A DNA stretch of 64,000 bases from Mycobacterium triplex (GCF_000689255.1 NZ_HG964446.1:2078951-2142950), one strand, 5' to 3'. Shown: positions 8,762-17,897, counted from the first letter of the stretch. Translations and numbers: made by a program. The notes: generated by a model not told the origin, from the sequence alone.

Positions 8762-9637
8762 CTAAGCGGCCGCTTCGCGGCGCATGTCTCCCGACGCGAC
8801 GATTGACCCGACCGAGAACGCGACGCGACGCCCCACGCCGCCGTCGTCACCGTCGGCGCCGGGTCTGGTCCACTGCACCTGCGCGGTACCGGACAGCTGC
8901 AGGGTGGCGCCGGTAGTGAAGTCGACGAACAACAGGGCGGCCTCGTCGTCGACCGCCAGGTTGCCGAAGCTGTTGAACATGTTGTTGCCCGGGTAATCCG
9001 GCCACCACAGCCGTCCGGGGGAGTCGACCCGCACGAATCCGGCGTGGCCGCCGCGATGCGACGCATCACTGCCCCGGGTGGGGTGCGTTGTGCCAAGAAA
9101 GAACGTGTCCGATCCTTCGATCATCGCCTGCTCGGCAGCGTTCAAAGACGTTGCATGCCTTGACTGTTCCGAGGACGTGGTGACCGCGGCGACGTTGACG
9201 TCGCGGCGGTGGATGTACTGGGGGCAGTTCCCGTACGCCTGGTCGACGTGCACCGTCAAACCGGCGTCGTCGCTCTCGGTGAGGCTGCCGTTGATGCGCA
9301 TTCGGCGCCGGGTGGCGAAATCGATGACGATCAATCCGACCTGTTGGCCGACGGGCATTGCGTGCAGGGGATCACCTTCGCGCGCAACGGCCGCAATCCG
9401 CAACGCGTCACCGGCGCCGCGCAGGAACCCCGGCTGCCCCGATAACGGGGAGACCCACAGCACCCCTTCGCGGTCCCGTCCGGTCATTGCCGCGAACCGT
9501 TGCGCGGTCAGGAATCGCGCGGCGCCCGCGGATAAGCCGTGCGCGCCGAGCATGCCCTCCAAACGCTCGGCGACCAGTTCAACACCGGCTCGGCGTTGCG
9601 TCGCCACCTCGCCCTCATGAAAGCCCGCTACTGCCAC
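8762..9637 (-). CDS. Pyridoxamine 5'-phosphate oxidase-like flavin/heme-binding protein
   Basis: A 291-residue protein with two split-barrel-type regions: RDREGVLWVSPLSGQPGFL... (about 54-72), and later the second half NSFGNLAVDDEAALLFVDFTTGATLQLSGTAQVQW. The latter is the typical FMN-binding PNPOx-like strand-loop-strand, F(N)xLGNL...RVGLLFxDF. Members of this group often bind F420, FMN or heme and reduce small molecules; the exact substrate is unknown. The GTG at 9637 is the only convincing start, with no strong ribosome-binding site. A hairpin separates it from the upstream small gene. Confidence 0.7.
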   Translation of the reverse strand: MAVAGFHEGEVATQRRAGVELVAERLEGMLGAHGLSAGAARFLTAQRFAAMTGRDREGVLWVSPLSGQPGFLRGAGDALRIAAVAREGDPLHAMPVGQQVGLIVIDFATRRRMRINGSLTESDDAGLTVHVDQAYGNCPQYIHRRDVNVAAVTTSSEQSRHATSLNAAEQAMIEGSDTFFLGTTHPTRGSDASHRGGHAGFVRVDSPGRLWWPDYPGNNMFNSFGNLAVDDEAALLFVDFTTGATLQLSGTAQVQWTRPGADGDDGGVGRRVAFSVGSIVASGDMRREAAA

Positions 9638-9664
9638 GCGCTCTGCAACGCCGTCGGCGCTGCA

Positions 9665-9699
9665 GAACTTCCCGTTGCCGGTGCGGCAACGCGAAGTTC
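9665..9699 (-). terminator. Inverted repeat between two minus-strand genes
   Basis: GAACTTC...CGTTGCC, a five-base loop, then GGCAACG...GAAGTTC forms a near-perfect stem of about 14 bp. It lies between the stop of the 61-residue membrane-protein gene (9713) and the start of the PNPOx-like gene (9637). There is no T-run, so it may be a factor-dependent terminator or an RNA-stability element. Confidence 0.5.
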
Positions 9700-9712
9700 A
9701 CCAGTGTGAGGC

Positions 9713-9898
9713 TCAGTGCCTGCGGGGCTTGTGGCTACTCACCGCGTCGTGGATCAGCAGTCCCACCACGGCGGCCACGCAGAGCGGCACGTAGAGCCTG
9801 AAGTTGGCGGAGGCGTGCTCGTACAACGCGATATAGGCGATTGCCACAAGCGCCATTATGGTGAGAAGAATGCCGCGGTTAACCTTGTCCGTGCTCAT
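9713..9898 (-). CDS. Small two-helix membrane protein
   Basis: A 61-residue hypothetical protein. After a short polar start (MSTDKVNRG) it has two hydrophobic segments, ILLTIMALVAIAYIALYEHA and LYVPLCVAAVVGLLIHDAV, and a basic histidine-containing tail. The ATG is preceded by AAAAGGTAGGTCGAAGC, a good ribosome-binding site. No family is recognised. It is divergent from the CitE-like gene with a 190-bp gap. Confidence 0.65.
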   Translation of the reverse strand: MSTDKVNRGILLTIMALVAIAYIALYEHASANFRLYVPLCVAAVVGLLIHDAVSSHKPRRH

Positions 9899-10087
9899 GC
9901 TTCGACCTACCTTTTCGGTCGGCATTACGCCGCGTGTATCAGCATAAACCTTAAAATGCGGTTTCTCACCGGCCGATTTCGCGCGTCGCGACAATGACGC
10001 GAATTGTGCGACAAAATTGTGGCGATTCCGCAATGCGGGCGGGCACCACTTTCGAGGCGGGCCAGGCCAAAGCTCTACGCTAACCGC

Positions 10088-10966
10088 ATGGCACCGACGC
10101 CGCGCCCGCGCCGATCCGCTCTCTATCTCCCCGGCAACAAAGATCGAGCACTCGAAAAGGGGAAATCGCTGCCGGCCGACGTACTGATATTCGACCTCGA
10201 GGACGCGGTCGGCCCAGACGCCAAAGTCGACTCCAGAGCAAGGGTCTGCGACGCCGTCGCGTCGGATGGCTATCGACCCCGCGAGGTGGTGGTGCGCATC
10301 AACGGCGCGGGCACCGACTGGCACGACGACGATCTCGCCGCCGTGGCCGGTTCGGCCGCCGACGGGGTGCTGGTGCCGAAGGTGCAGAGCGGCAAAGAGG
10401 TCCAGGCGCTGGCCGAGGCGCTCGATGCTTTCGGTGCAGCGGAGTCGTTGCGGCTGTGGGCGATGATCGAAACGCCGCGCGCCATCTTGCGGGTGGAAGA
10501 GATCGCCGCGGCCAGCGATCGGTTGAGTGTGCTGGTGATCGGCACCAACGATCTGGTCAACGACATGCATGGGCTGCACGTACCCGGGCGGGCGCCGGTC
10601 GTCCCCGCGTTGTCGTTTGCCGTGTTGGGCGCGCGGGCGGCGGGCAAGGCCATCTTGGACGGCGTGTTCAACACCATCGCCGACGAAGCCGGTTTCCGCG
10701 CCGAGGCGCAGCAAGGCCGCGAGATGGGTTTCGACGGCAAGACTCTGATCCATCCGTCCCAGGTCGGCCCGGCCAACGAACTGTTTGGTCCATCGGAGAA
10801 GGAGCTGGCCGACGCCCGCAAGATCGTCTCGGCGTACGAAGAGGCCCAGGCCGCGGGAAACAGCGTCATCACCGTCGACGGCCGCATGATCGAAAGCCTG
10901 CACGTACGCGACGCGCAGCGGATTCTCGCGCTGGCCGACCTCATCGCCGAACTGGAGTCCCAATGA
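10088..10966 (+). CDS. CitE-like HpcH/HpaI family lyase
   Basis: A 292-residue TIM-barrel protein of the HpcH/HpaI aldolase/citrate-lyase-beta family. It has RSALYLPGNKDRALEKG (9-25), the acidic FDLEDAV metal/CoA region (36-41), VRINGAGT, AMIETPRAI and the C-terminal GFDGKTLIHPSQV. Stand-alone mycobacterial CitE proteins act on malyl-CoA, citramalyl-CoA or related thioesters rather than forming citrate lyase; which one is not decided by sequence. The ATG at 10088 matches the family N-terminus. Its stop overlaps the ATG of the following SDR (ATGA), so the two are co-translated. Confidence 0.85.
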   Translation: MAPTPRPRRSALYLPGNKDRALEKGKSLPADVLIFDLEDAVGPDAKVDSRARVCDAVASDGYRPREVVVRINGAGTDWHDDDLAAVAGSAADGVLVPKVQSGKEVQALAEALDAFGAAESLRLWAMIETPRAILRVEEIAAASDRLSVLVIGTNDLVNDMHGLHVPGRAPVVPALSFAVLGARAAGKAILDGVFNTIADEAGFRAEAQQGREMGFDGKTLIHPSQVGPANELFGPSEKELADARKIVSAYEEAQAAGNSVITVDGRMIESLHVRDAQRILALADLIAELESQ

Positions 10967-11769
10967 CGGTCCACCCGAGCCCATTCCGGGCAGATCTCCT
11001 GCAGGGGAAGGTGGCGCTGATCACCGGTGGGGCTACCGGGCTGGGCCTCGAGATCGCCCGGGTTCTGGGCGGCCACGGCGCTCGCGTGGCCATCTGCAGC
11101 CGCAAGGAGCCCAACCTGCAGGCCGCGGTTAGAGCGTTGCGGGAAGAGGGGATTGAGGCCGTCTACGGCGTCTGCGACGTCCGTCGCAGCGACGAGGTCG
11201 CCGTCGTCGTCGAGGACGTGCTGGCCGCATTCGGCCGGCTCGACATCGTCGTCAACAATGCCGCCGGAAATTTCCCCGTACCGGTCAGCGACCTGAGCGT
11301 TAACGGATTCAAAGCGGTGGTCGACATCGACCTGGTGGGAACATTCAACGTATCCAAAGCGGCATATGACCTTTGGCTGCGCGAGCACGGTGGCGCCGTG
11401 GTGAACATCAGCGCCGCGACCCAGTACCGCGGCATGGCGCTGCAGGCGCACGTCGTGTCGGCCAAGGCCGGCATCGACGCCTTCAGCCGCGCCTGTGCGA
11501 TCGAATGGGGACCCGACGGGGTTCGGGTCAATGTCGTTGCACCCGGGGCGATGTCGGGCACCGAGGGTGTGCGCCGAATCGCCGGCGACGACACCCACCG
11601 CGCCATCCAGAACCCGCTGCGCCGTCCCGGCTCGACCACCGAAGTCGCCGAGTCGGTGTTGTTCCTGGCCAGCGATGCCGCGTCCTACGTGACGGGAGCC
11701 GTGCTGGTGGTCGACGGCGGCGGCTGGCTGACCGCCAGCGGTGTACCGGATCTACCCGGCTATCGCTGA
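10963..11769 (+). CDS. SDR, 2,4-dienoyl-CoA reductase-like
   Basis: A 268-residue short-chain dehydrogenase. The NADP-binding TGGATGLG is at 21-28 and NNAAGNFPVP is the substrate-side signature. The usual YxxxK is replaced by an HVVSAKAG-type sequence that keeps the Lys but not the Tyr. That replacement, with AIEWGPDGVRVN following it, is typical of peroxisomal-type 2,4-dienoyl-CoA reductases, so a role in beta-oxidation of unsaturated acyl-CoA is likely. It is coupled to the upstream CitE-like gene. Confidence 0.8.
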   Translation: MTVHPSPFRADLLQGKVALITGGATGLGLEIARVLGGHGARVAICSRKEPNLQAAVRALREEGIEAVYGVCDVRRSDEVAVVVEDVLAAFGRLDIVVNNAAGNFPVPVSDLSVNGFKAVVDIDLVGTFNVSKAAYDLWLREHGGAVVNISAATQYRGMALQAHVVSAKAGIDAFSRACAIEWGPDGVRVNVVAPGAMSGTEGVRRIAGDDTHRAIQNPLRRPGSTTEVAESVLFLASDAASYVTGAVLVVDGGGWLTASGVPDLPGYR

Positions 11770-11887
11770 CTAACGGTCACACAACGGTGAGATCACGGCC
11801 CGGGCACCGGCGCCCCGGCCGATTAGGTGTTTTGCCCCGTTTCGCACTATTCTTGCGCGCGGCCCATTGTCGACTCAGGAAAAGCAG

Positions 11888-12148
11888 ATGCTTATTCAGC
11901 CCACCCTGCGACGTGCGCAATCGCCGCGCAGCGTTCGGCGTGTGACCTTCCCAAAGGTCGGTCAGTGCTTCGACATCGAGATCACTCGCGAGACCGACGG
12001 CTGGATCGTCCGGGTCCCCGAGATCGCTGCGGTCGCCCGCGCCAGCCGCCGGGCCACCGTCGACCTGGTGGCGCGCGAATGCATCGCCGCTCGCACCGGC
12101 ATCCCGGTGGGTTACATCATCGTGTACGTGACGAAAGAGACCCGCTAG
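11888..12148 (+). CDS. Small HicB-like fold protein
   Basis: An 86-residue protein. The segment FDIEITRETDGWIVRVPEIAAVARASRRATVDLVARECIA has the beta-beta-beta-alpha pattern of HicB antitoxin-type domains (D-x-DGW-V-P-E-I, then an alpha helix). No HicA toxin gene is adjacent, so it is probably a solitary regulator or hypothetical protein. The ATG at 11888 has AGGAAAAG upstream; an in-frame TTG at 11867 is a less likely start. It is convergent with glgP. Confidence 0.6.
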   Translation: MLIQPTLRRAQSPRSVRRVTFPKVGQCFDIEITRETDGWIVRVPEIAAVARASRRATVDLVARECIAARTGIPVGYIIVYVTKETR

Positions 12149-12176
12149 CGCCGCTTCTGCGCCGCGACGCTAGCGG
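12142..12176. terminator. Bidirectional hairpin between convergent genes
   Basis: CCGCTAGCG (12142-12150) and CGCTAGCGG (12168-12176) form a perfect 9-bp stem that includes the TAG stop of the plus-strand gene and lies 18 bases beyond the glgP stop. Its placement between convergent stops suits a shared terminator. Confidence 0.6.
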
Positions 12177-12194
12177 TCGAGCCGACCGCACGGC

Positions 12195-14717
12195 TCAGAT
12201 CTTGACCGTCAGCGGCCAGACCTTCCAGATGTCGTCGCAGTATTCGGCGATGGCGCGATCCGACGAGAACTTGCCGCTGCGCGCGGTATTCAGGATCGAC
12301 ATCTTGGTCCACGACTCCCCATCCAGCCACGCGGCGCTCACCCGGCCCTGGCACTCGACGTAGGAGGCGTAGTCGGCGCACACCAGGAAGGGGTCGTCGT
12401 AACGCAGGTTGTCCACCAGCGGCTTGAACACCTCGGTGTCGCCGTGCGAGAACGTCCCGTCGGCGATCAGGTTCAGCACCGCGGCCAACTCGTCATTGCT
12501 GTCGATGTAGTCGGCCGGGCGGTAACCGCTTGCCTTGAGCGCCTGGACTTCTTGGACCGTCAAACCGAACAGGAAGAAGTTCTCCGGTCCGGCCTCTTCA
12601 CGGATCTCTACGTTGGCTCCGTCGAGCGTGCCTATCGTCAGGGCGCCGTTGATCATGAACTTCATGTTGCCGGTGCCCGACGCTTCCTTGCCGGCGGTGG
12701 AGATCTGCTCGGACACATTGGCGGCCGGATAGATCATGTGCGCGTTCTGCACGTTGAAGTTCGGGATGAACGCGACCTTGAGGAACTTGTTGACCTCCGG
12801 GTCGTTGTTGATCGTCTCGGCGACGGCGTTGATCAGCTTGATGATTCGCTTGGCCAAGAAGTAGCCGGGCGCCGCCTTTCCGCCAAAGATGAAGGCGCGT
12901 GGCGGAATCGAGAGCTCGGGGTTCTGCTTGAGCCGGTAGTACAGCGCGATGATGTGCAAGACGTTGAGGTGCTGGCGCTTGTACTCGTGAATCCGCTTGA
13001 CCTGGATGTCGAAGATCCACTGCGGGTTGAGTTCGACACCGGTCGCGTCATGAATGAAGTTGGCCAGCCGCGCTTTGTTGTTGCGTTTGATGTCGCGCCA
13101 CTGCTCCCGGAAGGACGAGTCGTCGATGAACGGCTCGAGCCCACGCAGCTTGCCCAGGTCCTTCAGCCAGCCGTCCCCGATGGTGCGGTCCAGCAGCTCG
13201 CGCAGCCCCGGATTGGACAGCGCGAGGAACCGTCGCGGTGTCACGCCGTTTGTCTTGTTGCTGAACCGCTCCGGCCACATCTCGTAAAAATCTTTGAGCA
13301 CGCTCTCTTTCAGCAGCTCCGAGTGCAGAGCGGCGACGCCGTTGATGGCGTGGCTGCCGACCGTGGCCAGGTGGGCCATCCGCACGTTCTTCCCGCCGTC
13401 CTCGCCGATGAGCGACATCCGGCGGACGCGGTCCGCGTCGCCGAGAAATCGGGTGCGGACCTCGTTGAGGAAGCGGCGGTTGATCTCGTAGATGATCTCC
13501 AGGTGGCGCGGTAGCGAGTCGCCGAACATCTCCAGCGGCCAGGTCTCGAGCGCTTCCGGCAGCAGGGTGTGGTTGGTGTAGGCGAACGTCGCGACGGTGA
13601 TGTCCCACGCCTCCTCCCACCCCAGCAGCCGCTCGTCGACCAGCAGTCGCATCAGCTCTGCGACACCGATGGACGGGTGAGTGTCGTTGAGCTGCAAAGC
13701 GAATCGCTGGGGAAGCTCCCGTACGCCCGCGTCGGCGAGATCGTCCATGATGTGCAGCACGTGCTGCAGCGAGCAGGACACGAAGAAGTGTTGCTGCAGC
13801 AGACGCAGCCGCTTGCCGGCTTCCGGCTCGTCGTTGGGGTAGAGCACCTTGGTGACCGTCTCCGAGGTGACCTCGTCCTCGACCGCCTTGTAGTAGTCGC
13901 CGGTGTTGAAGGCGTCCAGCGCAAACGACTTGACCGCCCGCGCACTCCACAGCGTGAGCACGTTGCAGGTGTTGACGCCGTAGCCCTGGATGGGCGTGTC
14001 GTACGCGACGCCTTTCAGCAACAACCCGGGCACCCATCGGGCGCGGTCGTGCCCGGCCTCGTCGGTGTAGTGCTCGACGTAGCCGCCCCACTTGACCAGG
14101 TAGTTGACGTCGGGTTTGGCGATCTCCCAAGGGTTTCCGCGATCCAGCCAGTTGTCGGTCTGCTCGACCTGCCAGCCGTCGTGGATCTCCTGGTCGAAAA
14201 TGCCGAATTCGTAGCGGATTCCGTAGCCGATTGCCGGACGCTCGAGCGTGGCCAGCGAGTCCAGGTAGCAGGCCGCGAGCCGGCCGAGGCCGCCGTTGCC
14301 CAGTCCCGGTTCTTCCTCGCAGGCCAGCACCTCGTCCAGCCGCTGTCCCATCGCGGCCAGCGCCGATTTCGCCGCGCCCTCCAGGCCCAGGTTCAGCAGG
14401 TTGTTGCCCAGCTGCGGGCCCATCAGGAATTCGGCCGACAGATAGCAGGTCACCTTGCGTCCGAGGTCGAGCGAGGTCTGCGTCGACGCCACCCGGCGGT
14501 CCTGCATGCGGTCCCGCACGGCCAGCGCCAAGGCGCGGTAGTAGTGCTCGGGCCGCAGCGCCGCGGCCGGGCGGCCGATCGAGTAGCGCAGGTGATCGGT
14601 GATCGCGCGCTGCAGCGCCGGGGCGCCCATCCCGGTGCGGGAGTGCTCGGCCAGGTCGGCCGGTCGGGAACTGGTGGCAGACATGCCGTCGGAAGGGGTG
14701 TGATCGAGATCGGTCAT
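12195..14717 (-). CDS. glgP: Glycogen/maltodextrin phosphorylase
   Basis: An 840-residue GT35 family phosphorylase that releases glucose-1-phosphate from alpha-1,4-glucans using pyridoxal phosphate. The PLP site is EASGTGNMKFMINGA with the Schiff-base Lys at about residue 686, followed by LDGANVEI. Other landmarks are SAEFLMGPQLGNNLLNLG, GLGNGGLGRLAACYLDS, the arginine-rich VKRIHEYKRQHLN, and the Asp-containing LNDTHPSIGVAELMR. The ATG at 14717 fits the family; an in-frame extension to 14807 lacks conserved sequence. Its product feeds directly into phosphoglucomutase, whose gene is 10 kb away. Confidence 0.95.
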   Translation of the reverse strand: MTDLDHTPSDGMSATSSRPADLAEHSRTGMGAPALQRAITDHLRYSIGRPAAALRPEHYYRALALAVRDRMQDRRVASTQTSLDLGRKVTCYLSAEFLMGPQLGNNLLNLGLEGAAKSALAAMGQRLDEVLACEEEPGLGNGGLGRLAACYLDSLATLERPAIGYGIRYEFGIFDQEIHDGWQVEQTDNWLDRGNPWEIAKPDVNYLVKWGGYVEHYTDEAGHDRARWVPGLLLKGVAYDTPIQGYGVNTCNVLTLWSARAVKSFALDAFNTGDYYKAVEDEVTSETVTKVLYPNDEPEAGKRLRLLQQHFFVSCSLQHVLHIMDDLADAGVRELPQRFALQLNDTHPSIGVAELMRLLVDERLLGWEEAWDITVATFAYTNHTLLPEALETWPLEMFGDSLPRHLEIIYEINRRFLNEVRTRFLGDADRVRRMSLIGEDGGKNVRMAHLATVGSHAINGVAALHSELLKESVLKDFYEMWPERFSNKTNGVTPRRFLALSNPGLRELLDRTIGDGWLKDLGKLRGLEPFIDDSSFREQWRDIKRNNKARLANFIHDATGVELNPQWIFDIQVKRIHEYKRQHLNVLHIIALYYRLKQNPELSIPPRAFIFGGKAAPGYFLAKRIIKLINAVAETINNDPEVNKFLKVAFIPNFNVQNAHMIYPAANVSEQISTAGKEASGTGNMKFMINGALTIGTLDGANVEIREEAGPENFFLFGLTVQEVQALKASGYRPADYIDSNDELAAVLNLIADGTFSHGDTEVFKPLVDNLRYDDPFLVCADYASYVECQGRVSAAWLDGESWTKMSILNTARSGKFSSDRAIAEYCDDIWKVWPLTVKI

Positions 14718-14913
14718 GTGAGTCCTACTCCCTAGTGGTGGTGGCAGCATCGCACCGGTCTGCCCGGCTTGGCGCAGTTCGTCAGTCTGGCAGCGGTGTT
14801 TGCACACCAGGCGCGAAACACACGACCGTCACATGAACGCAACCTCACGCGCCGGCGACGAAACGGCGTTGGCGGGCGAGCCGCGGACCGGGACACCCGC
14901 GACCCGCCTGGTT

Positions 14914-15987
14914 TCAGTCGAAGACGACGACCGCGCGCCCGACGACGTCGCCGCGCCCCAACGCATCCAGGCGCTCGTTGATGTCGTCGAGATCGACCGG
15001 GATGATGTGGTGTTTGATCAGGCCCTGGCCGGCGAGCGCGAGCACCTCGGTCAAATCGTTGTGGTTGCCCCAAAACGATCCGGAGTACGACTTCTCCCCG
15101 CTGACGAACGGGAATATGGGCACCTGCGCGCCATGCTGCCCGATCAGGCCGACACAGGTGAGCGCGCCCTCCTTGCCCAGGATCGAAAACCCAAGCTCCA
15201 GTGACTCTTTGGCTCCGGCGCAGTCCAGCACGGCATCGACTTCTCGGCGACCGGTCAGGTCTTCCAGTTCGTTTTGCACCTCTTCGGCCGTCTTGTTTCG
15301 CGTGTTGACGGTGTGATGGGCGCCGTTTTCCTTCGCGATGGCGAGTTTGTCGTCGTTGCGGGCGAATGCCACCACCGTCGCCCCGCCGCCGAGCAATCGG
15401 GCGTACTGCACCCCGTAGCCGCCGAGACCGCCGATGCCGTTGACCACCACCGTGCGGCCCCCGCCGAGTTTCCCGGCCGCGGCCAGCTTCTTCATGCCGC
15501 GGTACGGTGTCAGCCCGGCATCGGTGAGCGGGGCCAGCGTCCGCGGAGTGTGATCGGCCTGCTCCGGTACCGCGATGACGTGGCGGGCTTGCACCGGCAT
15601 GTATTCCGCGAAACCGCCGGGCGGCCCGAACCCCGCCAGCTGCCCGGCGGCGCAGAGTTGCTCGTTGCCCTCGTGGCATTGCCGGCATCGCCCGTCACCC
15701 CAATTCGGGTTGACCACGACCAGCGTTCCCTCGGACAGGCCCGCCGATGCCGGCACGTCGGCACCCACCGCGTGCACGCGTCCGGCCACCTCGTGGCCCG
15801 GCGTGATGGGAAACGTGAGCGGAAAGCCCTCGCGGAAATAGCCGTCGACCAGTTGGTAGTCGCTGCGGCACATGCCGGCGGCGGCCACCTTGACCAGGAC
15901 CTCGTTCGGGCCGAAGTCGGGTACGGGGATCTCCTCGAGCCGCAGCGGCTCGTTGTACGCGTGCATCCGCGCCGCCCGCATCTTCAT
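14914..15987 (-). CDS. Zinc-dependent alcohol dehydrogenase (MDR family)
   Basis: A 357-residue medium-chain dehydrogenase. The catalytic zinc ligands are C40, H65 and E66 (GHEVAGRVHAVG). The structural-zinc loop is NWGDGRCRQCHEGNEQLC with C101, C104 and C112, but Asp98 replaces the usual first Cys. The Rossmann motif GIGGLGGYGVQYAR is present. NAD(P)-dependent oxidation of an alcohol or reduction of an aldehyde is expected; the substrate is unknown. GAAGGGGAACGTC precedes the ATG at 15987 and rules out the longer reading frame to 16161. Confidence 0.88.
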   Translation of the reverse strand: MKMRAARMHAYNEPLRLEEIPVPDFGPNEVLVKVAAAGMCRSDYQLVDGYFREGFPLTFPITPGHEVAGRVHAVGADVPASAGLSEGTLVVVNPNWGDGRCRQCHEGNEQLCAAGQLAGFGPPGGFAEYMPVQARHVIAVPEQADHTPRTLAPLTDAGLTPYRGMKKLAAAGKLGGGRTVVVNGIGGLGGYGVQYARLLGGGATVVAFARNDDKLAIAKENGAHHTVNTRNKTAEEVQNELEDLTGRREVDAVLDCAGAKESLELGFSILGKEGALTCVGLIGQHGAQVPIFPFVSGEKSYSGSFWGNHNDLTEVLALAGQGLIKHHIIPVDLDDINERLDALGRGDVVGRAVVVFD

Positions 15988-16121
15988 GACGTTCCCCTTC
16001 TCGGCGCGCCACAGCCACCCGCCCGACCGGGGCGGTCTTGAGACATGTTGTGATTCAGCCGCTTTGACCCTGACAATGCCAGCAAACAACCGCGCTGGCA
16101 ACAGCAGTCGACCTGTAGCGC

Positions 16122-16832
16122 CTAGCCGGTGACGGTCATCTGATCGTCGCTGCCATCCCATGAACGGACGAAGACGTCGATCGGGACCTGCTCGTCGCGG
16201 CCCTGCTCGCTGCCGCTGTCGTTGAGGTGCACGATGCCCGCCGCGGTGTCGACCCCGGTGACCACCACCGCGTGGTTGGCCAGCGGCTGCCCGTTCGAGT
16301 CTTTGTCCTCGACGGGCTCGCCCCAGATGACTTCGGCGTTGACCCCGGCGATGACCTTGCGGCCCCTCGCCAGATCCTGCTCCAGCGCCGCCATCCCCGT
16401 CGGGACGTGACTCGTTGCGGCACTTCCCTTGTCGGTACTCACAGCACGGATTCCATAGTGCGCCAACAGCGTCGGCTCATCGTCGAACGAGGTGCCATCG
16501 CCGCTGTGGTGCTTCTTCGGCTTGCTGTAGATCGGCCCGGGGTGCGCGCTGCTGGGCGTCGATTGAGCAAGGGCGACGATCTCGTGCTCGGACGGCTGAG
16601 TCCCGGTCAGTTCTCCGACCACGTCGGCCACCGCCATCTCGACACAGTCGTCGTCGTATTGCTGATAGCGCCAGAACGGGGCGGCCGCCGCGGGGTCGCC
16701 GTAAAGCGTGCCCGCGCCGCTGGGCGGGTTACCGGGAATGGCCTGGGCGGTGCCCATCGTCAGTGTCAGCGCGGCCGCACCGGTCAGCACGGCGACGGCA
16801 GCGGCGCGGGCGACGGTCGCGATACCGGTCAT
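16122..16832 (-). CDS. Secreted C39-like peptidase-fold protein
   Basis: A 236-residue exported protein. Residues 1-31 are a signal peptide ending TAQA, and GIPxxP-type sequence follows. The mature part has the papain-like C39 layout: Q58, C63 in YDDDCVEMAV, H187 in NHAVVVTGVD and D205 in HLNDSG, in the right order for a Gln-Cys-His-Asp active site. It may cleave peptides or act as an isopeptidase or amidase outside the membrane; activity is not proven. RBS AGGACA lies before the ATG. It is divergent from the alpha/beta hydrolase gene. Confidence 0.75.
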   Translation of the reverse strand: MTGIATVARAAAVAVLTGAAALTLTMGTAQAIPGNPPSGAGTLYGDPAAAAPFWRYQQYDDDCVEMAVADVVGELTGTQPSEHEIVALAQSTPSSAHPGPIYSKPKKHHSGDGTSFDDEPTLLAHYGIRAVSTDKGSAATSHVPTGMAALEQDLARGRKVIAGVNAEVIWGEPVEDKDSNGQPLANHAVVVTGVDTAAGIVHLNDSGSEQGRDEQVPIDVFVRSWDGSDDQMTVTG

Positions 16833-16952
16833 CGGAGTGTCCTGTTCCCGAGCTTCACGGCGGGTGTCTGTCGGAGCAGAGCTTCTCGTCCCGGCCTCTA
16901 CGAATCCTTGGAATGCTGGTTGGGATGCTGGACGCGCGCGTTAGGGTCTGCC

Positions 16953-17897
16953 ATGACTTCTGGCCAAGTCCGAACGCCGTTGCGTTTCGACGTCAGTGAG
17001 GTGGTAGGGGAGCAGGCGTCGCTGGCCGCGACCTACTACCCGGCGCGCAATCGCGGTGCTGCCGCAGCGGTGCTGGTCTGCCTGCCCGGTGGCACCTACA
17101 GCCGCGAATACTGGGATCTCCATGTCGCCGGCCGACGCGGATACAGCTTCGCCGAGTTCGCGATCGAAAACGGCTACGCGGTCCTGACGATCGATCCGTT
17201 GGGCACCGGCGAAAGTTCAAAACCCGCAAACGATTTCGACTTCTCCGACATCGCCGCCGCGCTCGCTCGCGCCGTCTGCGCGCTACCCGACGCCACCGGC
17301 GACCACGCGCCGCCGATTGCCGTTGCGCACTCGCTGGGCGGCTACCTGGCGATCACTCAGCAAGCGCTGTTCCCCGGCTATGCCGGGTTGGCGATTTTCG
17401 GATGCACCAATCAATATGTCGCGCCGCTGAACCTGGACCCGGCGTTCATTGCCCGCGCCGCCACGGCAGACGGCCGGAAGGTGCTTGCGCAGGAAATCCT
17501 TTCCGCTCTTCCCGACGCGTATTTCGAAGGTCCTCGCGAACACTTGCAGAGCTGGTTTCATCTCGACGACGTTCCCGCCGACGTGGTGGCAGCCGACTGC
17601 GTGACCGCGAAATCGGTGGTGCCGCGGATATTCGGTACCGCCATGATTCCCGGCGTCGTCGCCGACCACGCCGCGCTGATCGACGTTCCGGTGTTGCTCG
17701 GCTACGGCGCGGTGGACGTCTCGCCTAACCCGCGGGCCGAGGCCGCCCTGTATTCCAGTAGTCCCGACATCACCACCGTGGTGGTGGCCGACAGCGCGCA
17801 CTGCCACAACATGGCATCGAGCCGGCTCCGGCTATGGCAGCGATTGCTCGCCTGGACGGACGTGGTGGTCAGTGGGCCCCGGACAGGTTCAGTGTGA
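16953..17897 (+). CDS. Alpha/beta hydrolase
   Basis: A 314-residue hydrolase. The oxyanion/backbone motif LPGGTYSREYW is near residues 44-54 and the nucleophile elbow is AHSLGG with S127. An acid candidate is in VLLGYGAVDVSPNP, and a His is in DSAHCHNMAS. Esterase or lipase activity is inferred; the substrate is unknown. The ATG at 16953 follows a short leader after the divergent C39-like gene. The last 29 bases overlap the convergent mmr gene. Confidence 0.8.
   Translation: MTSGQVRTPLRFDVSEVVGEQASLAATYYPARNRGAAAAVLVCLPGGTYSREYWDLHVAGRRGYSFAEFAIENGYAVLTIDPLGTGESSKPANDFDFSDIAAALARAVCALPDATGDHAPPIAVAHSLGGYLAITQQALFPGYAGLAIFGCTNQYVAPLNLDPAFIARAATADGRKVLAQEILSALPDAYFEGPREHLQSWFHLDDVPADVVAADCVTAKSVVPRIFGTAMIPGVVADHAALIDVPVLLGYGAVDVSPNPRAEAALYSSSPDITTVVVADSAHCHNMASSRLRLWQRLLAWTDVVVSGPRTGSV

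Noticed and set aside
9925..9950. SigF-like promoter GGTTT-N15-GCGTAA before the 61-residue membrane protein gene
   Set aside because: The -10 has a mismatch in the core and spacing differs from the lipoprotein promoters; too weak to list.
9713..10984. 423-codon minus frame covering the CitE-like gene
   Set aside because: Its long part is a shadow of the CitE coding sequence; only the last 61 codons from ATG 9898 form a credible gene.
13569..14735. 388-codon plus frame opposite glgP
   Set aside because: Antisense shadow of a conserved enzyme in GC-rich DNA; no start signal and low-complexity Val/Arg/Gly composition.
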